A DNA stretch of 64,000 nucleotides, from positions 124,001-188,000 of the forward strand of contig NZDE01000010.1 in the NCBI GenBank assembly GCA_002690045.1, in the 5' to 3' direction. The stretch is from Alphaproteobacteria bacterium. GTDB taxonomy: Bacteria > Pseudomonadota > Alphaproteobacteria > Micavibrionales > Micavibrionaceae. The notes under the pieces are model-generated. The model saw nothing but the letters and a program-made list of their open reading frames with translations, was not told the DNA's origin and did no database searches. A program made the translations under genes and the position numbers. Below, piece by piece: positions 43,010 through 52,365 of the stretch (within the stretch, counting starts at the first letter, position 1; each line of letters opens with the position of its first letter).

Positions 43010-43110
43010 TTGTATCTCCTTTCATTAAGCAAGATGAACAATGTATAGCGATTGCGTTTGTGATTTATTCACGTTAGAGCCTTCAATAAGCACTCTTGCG
43101 CAACCTATGT
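43010..43110 (-). promoter_or_regulatory. ROSE-like RNA thermometer in the ibpA leader
   Basis: On the minus-strand RNA, a UUGCU (43028-43032) stands 7 bases before the Shine-Dalgarno AAGGAG (AGGAG 43016-43020). UUGCU facing AGGA is the conserved core of ROSE elements, which block ribosome binding at low temperature. A second small hairpin GTGA-AUAAA-UCAC lies further upstream. The 5' boundary is approximate. Confidence 0.5.
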
Positions 43111-43178
43111 ATCCCTTATACGCACGGCTTTGAAATTGGATCATATTTTTTTTGAGCTGTATCTATTTTTTTTGAACT

Positions 43179-43187
43179 TGCTATACT
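43179..43187 (+). promoter_or_regulatory. Extended -10 promoter for the MAPEG gene
   Basis: TGCTATACT (TGnTATACT) with start expected near 43194, 24 bases before the ATG at 43218. No clear -35. Confidence 0.45.
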
Positions 43188-43217
43188 GAATGCCTAAATA
43201 TCTGGAAAGGATAGATT

Positions 43218-43613
43218 ATGATTATTGGGTATTATGCAGGTTTACTTGGCTTGCTCTTTATTGTGTTAACGGCGCGGATTATTCGCCTACGTTGGAAATT
43301 GAGAGTTGGCATTGGCGATGGCGGCGAACATATTTTGAACAAGGCTATTCGTGTGCAGTCTAACTTTGTAGAACAAGTGCCATTGGCGCTGCTGCTAATT
43401 TATTTAGTTGAAATGCAAATGTCGAATATTGTTCTATTGCACGGGCTTTGTAGCGCGCTGCTAATTGGGCGTGTATTACATGCTTTTGGTTTGAGTAAAA
43501 CGAGTAAAACATCATTCGGGCGCTTTGTCGGGATGATTTTGACATTATCTGTGACTTTAGTTGCGTCTCTATTGCTGATTTACAGTTATCTTAAATCAAA
43601 TCATATCTTCTAA
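43218..43613 (+). CDS. MAPEG family membrane protein
   Basis: 131 residues with four hydrophobic segments. The family pattern is present: RVQSNFVEQVPLALLLIYLVE (Asn and Glu then Pro, in the glutathione-site helix; shown as the stretch at about 54-74) and LLIGRVLHAFGL (Arg-His). MAPEG proteins are trimeric membrane enzymes acting on glutathione and lipophilic substrates. GGAAAGGA precedes the ATG. Likely an inner-membrane glutathione transferase-like protein; substrate unknown. Confidence 0.85.
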   Translation: MIIGYYAGLLGLLFIVLTARIIRLRWKLRVGIGDGGEHILNKAIRVQSNFVEQVPLALLLIYLVEMQMSNIVLLHGLCSALLIGRVLHAFGLSKTSKTSFGRFVGMILTLSVTLVASLLLIYSYLKSNHIF

Positions 43614-43721
43614 TTTCACTCTTTTGTAGAGCGCATTTTTTTTGTATAATACAGGGCTGAAACATTATGTTTTACGCCCTGCATTTTATTTCGCCGTTCT
43701 GGCGTGGAAGGATATTTAAGC

Positions 43722-45152
43722 ATGAAGACCCCAATTACAGTTGCGCGTGGTGATGGCATCGGCCCAGAAATTATGGATGCGACATTGCGCGTATTAGAGG
43801 CCGCCGGCGCGCAGCTTGACATTGAAGAAATTGAGATTGGTGAAGCTGTATATAAACGCGGCGTGCAAAACGGTATTGAGGACAGCGCATGGGATTCCTT
43901 GCGCCGTACAAAAGTATTCTTGAAAGCGCCGATTACCACGCCGCAAGGCGGCGGGTTTAAATCGCTTAACGTGACAGTGCGTAAGTCACTTGGCTTATAT
44001 GCCAATGTACGCCCTTGTGTATCGTATCACCCATATGTGGAAACCAACTTTCCGGGTATGGATATTGTGATCGTCCGTGAGAATGAAGAAGATTTATATG
44101 CGGGTATTGAACACCGCCAAACGCAGGATGTTGTGCAGGCGATAAAAGTTATTTCTCGCCCAGGCTGTGAACGTATTGTGCGTTATGCGTTTGAATATGC
44201 ACGCGCCAATGGCCGTAAGAAAGTTACATGTATGTCAAAAGACAATATCATGAAAATGGCAGATGGCCTGTTCCACAAAACTTTTGATGAAATCGGCCTT
44301 GAATATCCAGATATTGAACAAGACCACTATATTATTGATATTGGCACAGCACGAATTGCTGCGCGCCCAGATGATTTTGATGTGATCGTTACTGAAAATC
44401 TTTATGGCGATATTATATCCGACGTTGCGGTTGAAATTACGGGCTCAGTTGGCCTTGGTGGGTCATGTAACGTTGGTGATGATTTTGCGATGTTTGAAGC
44501 TGTCCACGGATCAGCGCCTGATATCTCAGGGAAGGGTATTGCGAACCCATCAGGCTTGTTGCTTGGGGCGGTATTGATGCTCAACCATATTGGTCAGTCG
44601 GCGGTGGCGACTAAAATTCATAACGCATGGTACAAAACATTGGAAGATGGTGTACATACTGGCGATATTTATGATGAAGGCCTGTCTAAAGAGCGTGTTG
44701 GCACAGTTGCTTTTGCCGATGCCGTCATCGCACGCTTAGGTCAGAACCCAAGCCAGTTTAAGCCAGTTGACTATGGTGAAGGGAGCAGTGAAGGCCTTAA
44801 ATTGCCGCCGCTAAAACCGCGCCGTATGCAGAAGAAAGAACTTTTCGGCGCAGATATATTTGTTGCGTTTGAGGGCGCGACAGATGAATTAGTGAAGAAA
44901 ATTCATGCAGTAGACGGGCTGAAGTTGGAGATTATATCTAACCGCGGCGTTAAAGTTTGGCCTAATGGGCATCCAGATACGTTCTGTTCAGACCATTGGT
45001 GTTTGCGTTTCTATAAGAACGAAGACATTACCCATGATACATTGCTAGCGCAGCTTAAAGCGATTAAAGATGCAGGCGTTGAATTTATTAAAGTTGAGAA
45101 CCTCTATGAGTTTGATGGCGAGCGTGGCTTTACTTTAGCGCAAGGGCAGTAA
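43722..45152 (+). CDS. icd: NADP-dependent isocitrate dehydrogenase, long (Rickettsia/Thermus-type)
   Basis: 476 residues. The catalytic part (1-335) has VARGDGIGPEIM, the substrate loop SLNVTVRKSLGLYANVRP, the tyrosine-containing IVRENEEDLYAGIEHR, the ENLYGDIISDV strand and EAVHGSAPDISGKGIANP. It also carries the extra C-terminal domain of about 120 residues found in the 480-500-residue enzymes of Rickettsia and Thermus but not in E. coli Icd. It oxidises isocitrate to 2-oxoglutarate in the TCA cycle. ATG 43722 is set by GGAAGGA 8 bases upstream; a GTG six codons earlier is unlikely. Confidence 0.93.
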   Translation: MKTPITVARGDGIGPEIMDATLRVLEAAGAQLDIEEIEIGEAVYKRGVQNGIEDSAWDSLRRTKVFLKAPITTPQGGGFKSLNVTVRKSLGLYANVRPCVSYHPYVETNFPGMDIVIVRENEEDLYAGIEHRQTQDVVQAIKVISRPGCERIVRYAFEYARANGRKKVTCMSKDNIMKMADGLFHKTFDEIGLEYPDIEQDHYIIDIGTARIAARPDDFDVIVTENLYGDIISDVAVEITGSVGLGGSCNVGDDFAMFEAVHGSAPDISGKGIANPSGLLLGAVLMLNHIGQSAVATKIHNAWYKTLEDGVHTGDIYDEGLSKERVGTVAFADAVIARLGQNPSQFKPVDYGEGSSEGLKLPPLKPRRMQKKELFGADIFVAFEGATDELVKKIHAVDGLKLEIISNRGVKVWPNGHPDTFCSDHWCLRFYKNEDITHDTLLAQLKAIKDAGVEFIKVENLYEFDGERGFTLAQGQ

Positions 45153-45177
45153 GCAGCTAGCCTACGCAATAAGTTTT

Positions 45178-45212
45178 TAAAGGCGAGAATTTTTTTCTCG
45201 CCTTTATTTTTA
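45178..45212 (+). terminator. Intrinsic terminator after icd
   Basis: Perfect 12-bp stem (45178-45189 with 45195-45206; core AAAGGCGAG / CTCGCCTTT), T-only loop, TTTTT tail. Confidence 0.9.
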
Positions 45213-45314
45213 AAAGGGCGTATATGTTATGTATATTTGTTTGCTTTTGTTTTGCCTATCTAGACCTAAAGTAAAATCAAGCAAATATGTTTTTTATGGT
45301 GAGAGAGGTGTATT

Positions 45315-45590
45315 ATGAACCATATTAAGAACATATTTATACGTAGCGCCGCATATGAAGATGGCGTAGTCATTAACGGCCGCACGGTTAAGTATAAAAA
45401 TCAAGACGCGCCAAAGAACGTCGTAGAATTTGATAATCTACGCGTTAGCTTTACCAGTTTTGAAGATAGTGATTTGGAACGTTTAGATTCTGCCTTTATA
45501 GATGTACCGTTCCAAAAAACGCAGCAACGCTGTGATACGGACATTCTAATCCTTGCCCGTGGTTCACGAGTGAAATTGCAGATTATTTAA
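45315..45590 (+). CDS. Hypothetical small protein
   Basis: 91 residues, soluble, no signal peptide, one cysteine. Starts MNHIKNIFIRSAAYEDGVV and ends GSRVKLQII. GAGAGGTG lies 6 bases before the ATG. It sits alone between the icd terminator and a convergent GNAT gene. Coding is supported by the ribosome-binding site and codon use like its neighbours; no family recognised. Confidence 0.6.
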   Translation: MNHIKNIFIRSAAYEDGVVINGRTVKYKNQDAPKNVVEFDNLRVSFTSFEDSDLERLDSAFIDVPFQKTQQRCDTDILILARGSRVKLQII

Positions 45591-45598
45591 ATCCAGTG

Positions 45599-46063
45599 CT
45601 ATAAATGCTTTTCCATGACTAGGACGTCTGCGCCGTTGTAGTGCACACGCTCTAATGGTTGCCAGCCGAGTTTGCCGTATAACCCGCCATTTTCTAGCGC
45701 TTCCGTTTGAAGATATAATGTTTTGATGCCAAAAGATCTGGCAGTTTTTATACTGTGTACGCATATATTTTGTGCGACCTTTTGGCCTCTATATGGTGTG
45801 TCTACATACACACTGCCAAGCCAATACTCGCGATCAGGGTATATACTCATCTCATGTGTTTTGAGCTGTGCCACACCCATAACATTATCGCGATTAGTCG
45901 CAATGATATGTAAGGGCACTTTGTCCTTGTTGAGCTTACCGTTAATTCTTGTGCAGGTTTTTTCTATTGAGTTGTTTGGGTCGCAATGCCCCCATTCGCT
46001 GTAATACCATTTGGCGATGATGGGGACGGCATCTGGCTGGTCTGCGAGAAACTTTAGTTCCAT
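45599..46063 (-). CDS. GNAT family N-acetyltransferase
   Basis: 154 residues. The acetyl-CoA-binding motif A is VDTPYRGQKVAQNICVHSIK (R-G-Q-K-V-A, the R/Q-x-x-G-x-G/A variant), preceded by strand YPDREYWLGSVYV and followed by GLYGKLGWQPLE near the C-terminus, the classic GNAT end. It transfers acetyl to an amine; the substrate is unknown. It lies 14 bases downstream of hemH on the same strand, so probably co-transcribed. Confidence 0.88.
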   Translation of the reverse strand: MELKFLADQPDAVPIIAKWYYSEWGHCDPNNSIEKTCTRINGKLNKDKVPLHIIATNRDNVMGVAQLKTHEMSIYPDREYWLGSVYVDTPYRGQKVAQNICVHSIKTARSFGIKTLYLQTEALENGGLYGKLGWQPLERVHYNGADVLVMEKHL

Positions 46064-46077
46064 ACGAAATACCTATT

Positions 46078-47136
46078 TTAAATCCAGCCTTGTAATTCTT
46101 GTTTGATATAGGTGCAAAGCATGTCGACATGTTCAGCATCGTCATTGAGGCAAGGAATATAGCTGAAGTTCTCGCCGCCATGTTCAAGGAATGTGTTTTT
46201 GCCTTCTATGGCAATTTCTTCCAGTGTTTCGATGCAGTCACTGACAAAAGCGGGGCTAAGGATAGCGATGTTTTTTACACCTTTTTCAGCAAGTTCGACT
46301 AATGTTGGCTCTGTATAAGGCTGTAGCCATTCGGCAGGGCCGAAGCGGGATTGAAAAGTGGTTAGCCATTTATCCTTTGACCAGCCTAATTTTTCTTGTA
46401 ATAGGCGCGAATTTTTAACGCACATACAGTGATATGGGTCGCCCTTCATCAAATATTTTTTCGGTAGGCCGTGGAACGACGTTAAGACATATTCTGGTTC
46501 AAAATCGAGCGTGGAAAGATGCGCTTTAACCTTGTTGGCAAGGGCGGTGATGTATTCATCGCGGTCATGCCACGGGCTTGATGTGCGGATGGCGGGCTGC
46601 CAACGCAAAGTCTTTAAATGGTCGAACGCTTTGTCGAATGCCGTGGCCGTTGTTGTTGCGCTATATTGCGGATAAAGCGCGAAGAGTAAAATCTTTTTAC
46701 AGCCTTTGGCGGTCAGCTCATCTATACCGCTTTTTATTGATGGATTGCCGTAGCGCATAGCCCAAGTGACTTCAACGTTATTTAATTCCGCGCCGAGCAT
46801 GGTCGAGACTTTTTCGCATTGGGCGCGTGTGATGGTTTTTAGTGGCGATTCATTTTGTTCGTTATTCCAGATGGACTGGTACGCCTTACCGCTTTTTGAT
46901 GGGCGGATGGATAGGATTATGCCTTGTAATATAGGCTGCCAAAGAAGTTTAGGCAGGTTTATTACGCGCGTATCGCTTAAAAATTCTGAGAGATATTTAC
47001 GCATAGACCAGTAATCTGTTGCATCTGGTGTGCCTAAGTTAATGAGGCATACGCCGATACGCTCGCTTTGAGCTGCGGGGTGGCCTTGTGGCTTAGTAAT
47101 TGGGGTCAGATTCGATGCTGATTCGTTTGTGCTCAT
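46078..47136 (-). CDS. hemH: Ferrochelatase
   Basis: 352 residues, the normal length. Motifs: VCLINLGTPD at the start of the core, MRYGNPSI, LFALYPQYSATTTATAFD, TSFHGLPKKYLMKGDPYHC with the metal-binding His, WLTTFQSRFGPAEWLQPYTE, and a C-terminal acidic pair in IETLEEIAIEG. It inserts Fe2+ into protoporphyrin IX, the last step of haem synthesis, at the inner membrane. About 20 Ser/Thr-rich residues precede the core. Confidence 0.96.
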   Translation of the reverse strand: MSTNESASNLTPITKPQGHPAAQSERIGVCLINLGTPDATDYWSMRKYLSEFLSDTRVINLPKLLWQPILQGIILSIRPSKSGKAYQSIWNNEQNESPLKTITRAQCEKVSTMLGAELNNVEVTWAMRYGNPSIKSGIDELTAKGCKKILLFALYPQYSATTTATAFDKAFDHLKTLRWQPAIRTSSPWHDRDEYITALANKVKAHLSTLDFEPEYVLTSFHGLPKKYLMKGDPYHCMCVKNSRLLQEKLGWSKDKWLTTFQSRFGPAEWLQPYTEPTLVELAEKGVKNIAILSPAFVSDCIETLEEIAIEGKNTFLEHGGENFSYIPCLNDDAEHVDMLCTYIKQELQGWI

Positions 47137-47285
47137 ATTTTTATCTCATAAAATTCATTAACGTAAACAATATGTTATTGGGCAGGAAAAGTCATTAACA
47201 TTTTGTTTACCATTCTGCGTCAGACTCCATTTCACACTTACTTACACCACAGAAGAAATGGTCTGCATCCTACTTAGATCATTTC

Positions 47286-47324
47286 GCACATGAATCAAGT
47301 TACATTTTTGTAAGGTTGATGTGC
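47286..47324. promoter_or_regulatory. Long imperfect palindrome upstream of the isochorismatase-like gene
   Basis: Nested matching arms GCAC..GTGC, ATCAA..TTGAT and TTACA-TTTT-TGTAA around one centre, with a few unpaired bases. It lies about 70 bases before the gene at 47393. Could be an operator or an RNA hairpin. Confidence 0.4.
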
Positions 47325-47392
47325 ACTCACTACGCTTATCTAGAAGTTGCTTCATTTAAATTTTTAACTTTCTAAATGAAAAGGATCAAGCT

Positions 47393-48079
47393 ATGACTTT
47401 TGCCACTAAAAACTTAATCTCTCCTGAAAACGCAGTTTTTGTATTTGTTGACCACCAGCCGCAAATGGCTTTTGGTGTCCGTTCAATTGATACGCAGCTT
47501 CTTAAAAATAACACTGTGGCTTTGGCCAAAACAGCGCGTGCGTTTGATGCACCAACTATTCTTACCTCAGTCGAAAGTGATAGCTTTTCCGGTTATATAT
47601 GGCCGGAGCTTTTAGATGTACTTCAGCAAGATCCGATGGAACGTACAACTATGAACCTATGGGAAGACAAAAAGGTTTATGATGCGATTAAAAAGACAGG
47701 ACGCAAGAAAATTATACTTTCTGGCCTATGGACAGGCGCTTGCATAAACTTCCCAACGCTTTGCGCTTTGGATGAAGGTTTTGAGGTTTATATAATTGGT
47801 GATGCATGCGGAGAAGTTAGCCCAGAAGCACAATATATGGCAATGACCCGCGCAGAACAAGCGGGCGCTGTGCCAATGACATCGTTACAGGTGTTGTTAG
47901 AATTGCAGCGTGATTGGGCGCGCCATGAAACATATGACCGTACGCTTGATATTGTCCGTGAACATTATGGTGCTTATGGTATGGGCGTAGATTATGCGTA
48001 CACCCACATACATCATGATGCGCAGCGTACAGAGCACCCACAAAAAGTTACGCAATTACACCGTAAAACGGCAGCATGA
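47393..48079 (+). CDS. Isochorismatase-like cysteine hydrolase (YcaC-type)
   Basis: 228 residues. Catalytic-triad elements of the isochorismatase/nicotinamidase fold: Asp in FVFVDHQPQM, and the nucleophile Cys in LSGLWTGACINFPTL at the helix start; the Lys is less certain. Closest in pattern to YcaC-type hydrolases (WEDKKVYDAIKKTGRKK). An unusual His-rich C-terminal extension (THIHHDAQRTEHP) could bind metal. GGATC precedes the ATG. It is followed by a strong terminator. Substrate unknown. Confidence 0.82.
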   Translation: MTFATKNLISPENAVFVFVDHQPQMAFGVRSIDTQLLKNNTVALAKTARAFDAPTILTSVESDSFSGYIWPELLDVLQQDPMERTTMNLWEDKKVYDAIKKTGRKKIILSGLWTGACINFPTLCALDEGFEVYIIGDACGEVSPEAQYMAMTRAEQAGAVPMTSLQVLLELQRDWARHETYDRTLDIVREHYGAYGMGVDYAYTHIHHDAQRTEHPQKVTQLHRKTAA

Positions 48080-48127
48080 TAGACCATATTACTTACTCCA
48101 CCCTCTTAAGTCCTATGACTGCACCTT

Positions 48128-48156
48128 GTGCCCTGATTTATTCAGGGCACTTTTTT
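48128..48156 (+). terminator. Intrinsic terminator
   Basis: Perfect 9-bp stem GTGCCCTGA / TCAGGGCAC, 5-base loop, six Ts. Confidence 0.92.
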
Positions 48157-48161
48157 GTCTA

Positions 48162-49190
48162 TTAAGTCCAATCCAGAATAACTTTACCAGATTGCCCTGA
48201 TGCCATTGTTTCAAAAGCGTCTTGGTATTCATCAATTGGGAAGTGATGGGTGATGATGGGTGTAAGGTCTAAGCCGCCCATGACCATCATTTTCATTTTG
48301 TGCCATGTTTCATACATTTCACGGCCATAAATGCCTTTAAGTGTCAGGCCTTTGAAAATAACTTGGTTCCAGTCAATTTTCATTTCCCCCGGTGGTATGC
48401 CGAGCAGGGCGATTTTACCGCCATGAATAATGTGGTCGAATATGGTTTGGAAAGCAGGCGCCGCGCCAGACATTTCAAGCGCAACATCAAAGCCTTCAAG
48501 GATATGAAGCTTCTTTTTCAAATCATTGAGGTCTGTTTCCGCAACGTTGATGGCGTGCTCAATACCGCATTTTCTGGCGAGCTCTAGGCGGTATGGGTTA
48601 ATATCTGTAATCACAACATGGCGCGCGCCCGCATGCTTGCAGACCATCGCCGCCATAATGCCAATTGACCCTGCACCAGTGATTAACACATCTTCACCGA
48701 CGAGGTTAAAGGATAAGGCCGTATGAACAGCATTACCGAACGGGTCAAAGATGGATGCAATATCATCAGATATTTCATCAGGTATAGGACAGACATTGCT
48801 GGCGGGTAATTTCATATATTCAGCAAATGCCCCTTGAATATTGACGCCAATACCAACGGTTTTTGGGCAGAGATGCAAACGCCCACCTCGGCAGTTACGG
48901 CAGCGTCCGCAAACAATATGCCCTTCGCCGGATACGCGCTGACCTACTTTCACTGTTGTCACATCACTGCCGATTTCAACGACTTCACCGACATATTCAT
49001 GACCTGTAATCATTGGGACAGGAATGGTTTTCTGTGACCATTCATCCCAGTTATATATGTGTAAATCCGTACCGCAAATTGCCGTTTTGCGAATCTTGAT
49101 CAGCACTTCGCTTGGACTGATCTTTGGTACTTCAGCATCTTTAACCATCCAGATGCCAGGTTCTGCTTTTAATTTTGATAACGCCTTCAT
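48162..49190 (-). CDS. tdh: L-threonine 3-dehydrogenase
   Basis: 342 residues. Zinc-dependent medium-chain dehydrogenase: catalytic-zinc cysteine in [28 protein letters not shown], four structural-zinc cysteines in [15 protein letters not shown], and the NAD-binding [15 protein letters not shown]. It converts threonine to 2-amino-3-ketobutyrate. Second gene of the kbl-tdh operon; its ATG is 1 base after the kbl stop. Confidence 0.97.
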   Translation of the reverse strand: MKALSKLKAEPGIWMVKDAEVPKISPSEVLIKIRKTAICGTDLHIYNWDEWSQKTIPVPMITGHEYVGEVVEIGSDVTTVKVGQRVSGEGHIVCGRCRNCRGGRLHLCPKTVGIGVNIQGAFAEYMKLPASNVCPIPDEISDDIASIFDPFGNAVHTALSFNLVGEDVLITGAGSIGIMAAMVCKHAGARHVVITDINPYRLELARKCGIEHAINVAETDLNDLKKKLHILEGFDVALEMSGAAPAFQTIFDHIIHGGKIALLGIPPGEMKIDWNQVIFKGLTLKGIYGREMYETWHKMKMMVMGGLDLTPIITHHFPIDEYQDAFETMASGQSGKVILDWT

Positions 49191-49191
49191 G

Positions 49192-50397
49192 TTAGGCCGC
49201 CTTTCCTTTTAATACGCCTAATTTTTCGCCGACTTCGGTAAAGGCGGCAATGGCTTTGTCTAGATGCTCTTTATTATGTGCACATGACATTTGTGTGCGA
49301 ATGCGTGCTTCGCCTTTTGGCACAACAGGAAATGAGAATCCAACGACATATACACCGCGTTTAAGCATTTCATCCGCGAATTTGCTCGCTAGCGCTGCGT
49401 CATACAGCATTACAGGAATAATTGGGTGATCCCCTTCGAGTAGGTCAAAGCCGCGCTTGGTCATTTCGTTGCGGAAATAGGCGCTGTTTTCTTGCAGTTT
49501 TTGGCGCATGGCTGCGCCTTCTTCGTCCAATAGGTCAAGCACAGCAATAGATGTCGCAGCAATAACTGGTGCAAGCGTATTTGAAAATAGATAAGGACGT
49601 GAACGCTGGCGCAGCATTTCAACAATTGGCTTGCTCGCCGAAATATAGCCGCCTGACGCGCCGCCAAGCGCTTTGCCGAGTGTGCCCGTAATAATATCAA
49701 TTTGGTCAATGACGCCGTGATAATCGGCTGTGCCGCGTCCGTCTTTGCCAAGGAAGCCTGCGGCATGGCAATCATCAATCATGACAAGCGCATCATATTT
49801 TTTGGCAAGGGCGCATATTTCAGGTAGCTTGGCGATATAACCATCCATTGAGAATACGCCATCCGTTGCAATTAAGCGGTAACGCGCGTCTTTAGAAGCT
49901 TGTAACTGCGCTTCTAAATCGGCCATATCATTATTCTTGTAACGATAGCGTTGTGCTTTCGATAAGCGTATGCCGTCAATAATGCTGGCGTGGTTTAATG
50001 AATCGCTGATAATTGCGTCTTCTGCACTTAAAAGTGTTTCAAATAAACCGCCATTGGCGTCAAAACATGATGGGTACAGGATGGTGTCTTCTTTGCCTGT
50101 AAACTTAGAAATACGGGCTTCTAGGTCTTTGTGAACATCAAGCGTGCCGCAGATGAAACGTACAGATGCCATGCCAAAGCCATATTTATCGAGGGCTTGT
50201 TTGGCTTTGTCGATTAGTTTTGGGTTGTTGGCAAGGCCAAGGTAATTATTTGCACAAAAATTGAGAACATCCTGTCCACCACGCACGGCAATCTCGGCTG
50301 ATTGTTGTGAGATAATCGGGCGTTCGCCCTTATATAAACCAGCGTCTTTAATAGCGTTAATTTCCTGCGTCAGGAAGGCATTAAAATTCTGTGACAT
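49192..50397 (-). CDS. kbl: Glycine C-acetyltransferase (2-amino-3-ketobutyrate CoA ligase)
   Basis: 401 residues. PLP enzyme of the alpha-oxoamine synthase family: [43 protein letters not shown], and the PLP lysine in [15 protein letters not shown] at about 240. It splits 2-amino-3-ketobutyrate with CoA into glycine and acetyl-CoA. It forms a complex with Tdh, so the unstable intermediate is channelled. GGAGC precedes the ATG. Confidence 0.97.
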   Translation of the reverse strand: MSQNFNAFLTQEINAIKDAGLYKGERPIISQQSAEIAVRGGQDVLNFCANNYLGLANNPKLIDKAKQALDKYGFGMASVRFICGTLDVHKDLEARISKFTGKEDTILYPSCFDANGGLFETLLSAEDAIISDSLNHASIIDGIRLSKAQRYRYKNNDMADLEAQLQASKDARYRLIATDGVFSMDGYIAKLPEICALAKKYDALVMIDDCHAAGFLGKDGRGTADYHGVIDQIDIITGTLGKALGGASGGYISASKPIVEMLRQRSRPYLFSNTLAPVIAATSIAVLDLLDEEGAAMRQKLQENSAYFRNEMTKRGFDLLEGDHPIIPVMLYDAALASKFADEMLKRGVYVVGFSFPVVPKGEARIRTQMSCAHNKEHLDKAIAAFTEVGEKLGVLKGKAA

Positions 50398-50553
50398 AAT
50401 GGGCTCCTCATTAATATATTCAATTCATTTATAACGCTTCCGAATTGATTAACCAATAAGTAAATTATTTTCAGTAGAATGACACTGGGGCATAGGTTTT
50501 TTTATTTTTGAAATAAGACTATTTTGGTATAAGATTGTGTTAGGTTAATTATT

Positions 50554-50946
50554 ATGAGCGAAGAAATGATAGATCGTATTTTAGTTATTGATGACAGTGA
50601 AACGGATCAGTTCATCTGTTCTTGCATTCTGGAAGAATATAATCAGAACATAGAGATTTTGAAGGCCTATGATGGCAAAGAAGGCTTAGAGTTATTGTCT
50701 GATCTTGATAAGCCACCAAAATTGATCCTTTTAGACATTAATATGCCGCGTATGAACGGGCATGAGTTTTTAGCTGAATATGCTAAACTGAGTGGTGAGC
50801 GCCCAGCCGTTGTCGTTATGCTGACGTCATCTGCACAGGAGCGCGATAAAGAGCAAGCGATGCAATATGGCTTTGTTCGTCAATATCAACAAAAGCCGCT
50901 ATCTGTAGAGGCCGTACAAAATTTGGAAAATTTGTTTGATAATTAA
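50554..50946 (+). CDS. CheY-like single-domain response regulator
   Basis: 130 residues, receiver domain only: ILVIDDSETDQFICSCIL, phospho-Asp in LILLDINMPRMNGHEFL, VVVMLTSSAQERD, and Lys-Pro in QYQQKPLSVEAV. Resembles receivers that work with hybrid kinases in proteobacterial two-component relays rather than motility CheY. It stands alone between kbl and hmgA. Partner kinase unknown. Confidence 0.88.
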   Translation: MSEEMIDRILVIDDSETDQFICSCILEEYNQNIEILKAYDGKEGLELLSDLDKPPKLILLDINMPRMNGHEFLAEYAKLSGERPAVVVMLTSSAQERDKEQAMQYGFVRQYQQKPLSVEAVQNLENLFDN

Positions 50947-50983
50947 CGCCTAGTCTTTGTCGCTAATATAATTTAAAATCTCT

Positions 50984-50997
50984 CTAAAATATTTTAG
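50984..50997 (+). promoter_or_regulatory. 14-bp perfect palindrome before the hmgA ribosome-binding site
   Basis: CTAAAATATTTTAG directly abuts the GGGAGG Shine-Dalgarno of hmgA. It may be an operator of an aromatic-catabolism regulator or just AT-rich symmetry. Confidence 0.35.
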
Positions 50998-51009
50998 GGA
51001 GGTTTTTTT

Positions 51010-52299
51010 ATGGATGATTTGTCTTATATAAGCGGTTTTGGTAATGAATTTGCCAGTGAAGCGAAAGCAGGTGCATTGCCCGAAGGTCAAAACTCGCCGC
51101 AATCCGCACCATATGGTTTATATGCAGAGCAGATATCTGGATCGGCCTTTACCGCCCCGAAGGCGCAAAATAAGCGCAGTTGGTTTTATCGTCTAAAGCC
51201 ATCCGTGTGCCACGGGAAGTACCGCCAATACAAAGCTGCAGCGCATTTCCTCTCTGCACCATTTGATAAAGGAGCGTTGTCGCCGAACCAATTGCGGTGG
51301 AGCCCTAAGCCTGCCCTAAAAGACCATGTTGATTTTATTGATGGTATTCACACGGTCGCAGGTAACGGTGTGATTGATGAATGGTCTGGCCTTGCTGTAC
51401 ATGTATATAAGGCCAATGTTTCTATGGGTAAAAAACATCGTTATTTTTATAATGGTGATGGAGAAATGCTAATCGTCCCGCAAGGTGGTGAGATGATTGT
51501 GCGCACTGAAATGGGCGTATTGGCGCTTGCGCCAGAGGAGATCGCCGTCATTCCGCGCGGTATAAAATTTGCCGTTGATTTGGCGGACGGCATATCTGAA
51601 ATATCTGGTTATATTTGTGAAAATTATGGTGCGCCGTTTGAGTTGCCTGAACGTGGGCCGATTGGCGCAAATGGCCTTGCCAATCCGCGTGATTTTCTCT
51701 ATCCCGTCGCGGCGTATGAAGAATTTGAAGGCGGCTGCACGCAAATTGCTAAATTTATGGGTAATCTATGGGAGGCAGATTTGCGCTCAACGCCGCTAAA
51801 TGTTGTCGCGTGGCATGGTAATTACGCGCCGTATAAATATAACCTCAAACATTTTAACACGATTAATACGGTTAGTTTTGACCATCCAGATCCATCTATT
51901 TTTACCGTGTTAACATCGCCGAGCCATATTACAGGTACAGCGAATGTTGATTTTGTGATCTTCCCGCCGCGTTGGATGGTGGCTGAAAAAACTTTCCGTC
52001 CGCCATATTTCCATCGTAATTTGATGAGTGAATTTATGGGTATGATTAATGGGCAATATGACGGCAAGTCGGACGGTTTTGCACCAGGGGGCTATTCCCT
52101 CCATAACACGATGTCTGCGCATGGCCCAGATAGTGAGGTCTATAAAAAGGCGATTAATGCAGAGCTTCAGCCACACTACCTTGATGGCGGCCTTGCCTTC
52201 ATGTTTGAAAGCCGCTACGTCATGCGCCCAACGCATCAGGCTTTGGAAGATGATACATTGCAGCATGACTATATTGATGTTTGGCAAGATATGGCATGA
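51010..52299 (+). CDS. hmgA: Homogentisate 1,2-dioxygenase
   Basis: 429 residues, the family length. Starts [15 protein letters not shown], a hallmark of the enzyme; also [52 protein letters not shown] (iron His and Glu) and [14 protein letters not shown] (second iron His). It opens the homogentisate ring to maleylacetoacetate. The genes for the steps before and after lie on the other strand at 54138-59174. It has its own GGGAGG site and a palindrome upstream. Confidence 0.97.
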   Translation: MDDLSYISGFGNEFASEAKAGALPEGQNSPQSAPYGLYAEQISGSAFTAPKAQNKRSWFYRLKPSVCHGKYRQYKAAAHFLSAPFDKGALSPNQLRWSPKPALKDHVDFIDGIHTVAGNGVIDEWSGLAVHVYKANVSMGKKHRYFYNGDGEMLIVPQGGEMIVRTEMGVLALAPEEIAVIPRGIKFAVDLADGISEISGYICENYGAPFELPERGPIGANGLANPRDFLYPVAAYEEFEGGCTQIAKFMGNLWEADLRSTPLNVVAWHGNYAPYKYNLKHFNTINTVSFDHPDPSIFTVLTSPSHITGTANVDFVIFPPRWMVAEKTFRPPYFHRNLMSEFMGMINGQYDGKSDGFAPGGYSLHNTMSAHGPDSEVYKKAINAELQPHYLDGGLAFMFESRYVMRPTHQALEDDTLQHDYIDVWQDMA

Positions 52300-52305
52300 T
52301 ACATC

Positions 52306-52334
52306 TTGACATAATCAGCCAGCTGCTTTACTGA
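52306..52334 (+). promoter_or_regulatory. Possible promoter of the three-gene unknown cluster
   Basis: TTGACA (52306-52311), 17-base spacer, TACTGA (52329-52334, weak), just after the hmgA stop and 32 bases before the ATG at 52366. Confidence 0.4.
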
Positions 52335-52365
52335 TGGTTTCAATAATAAAATTGGGAGCATCAAA

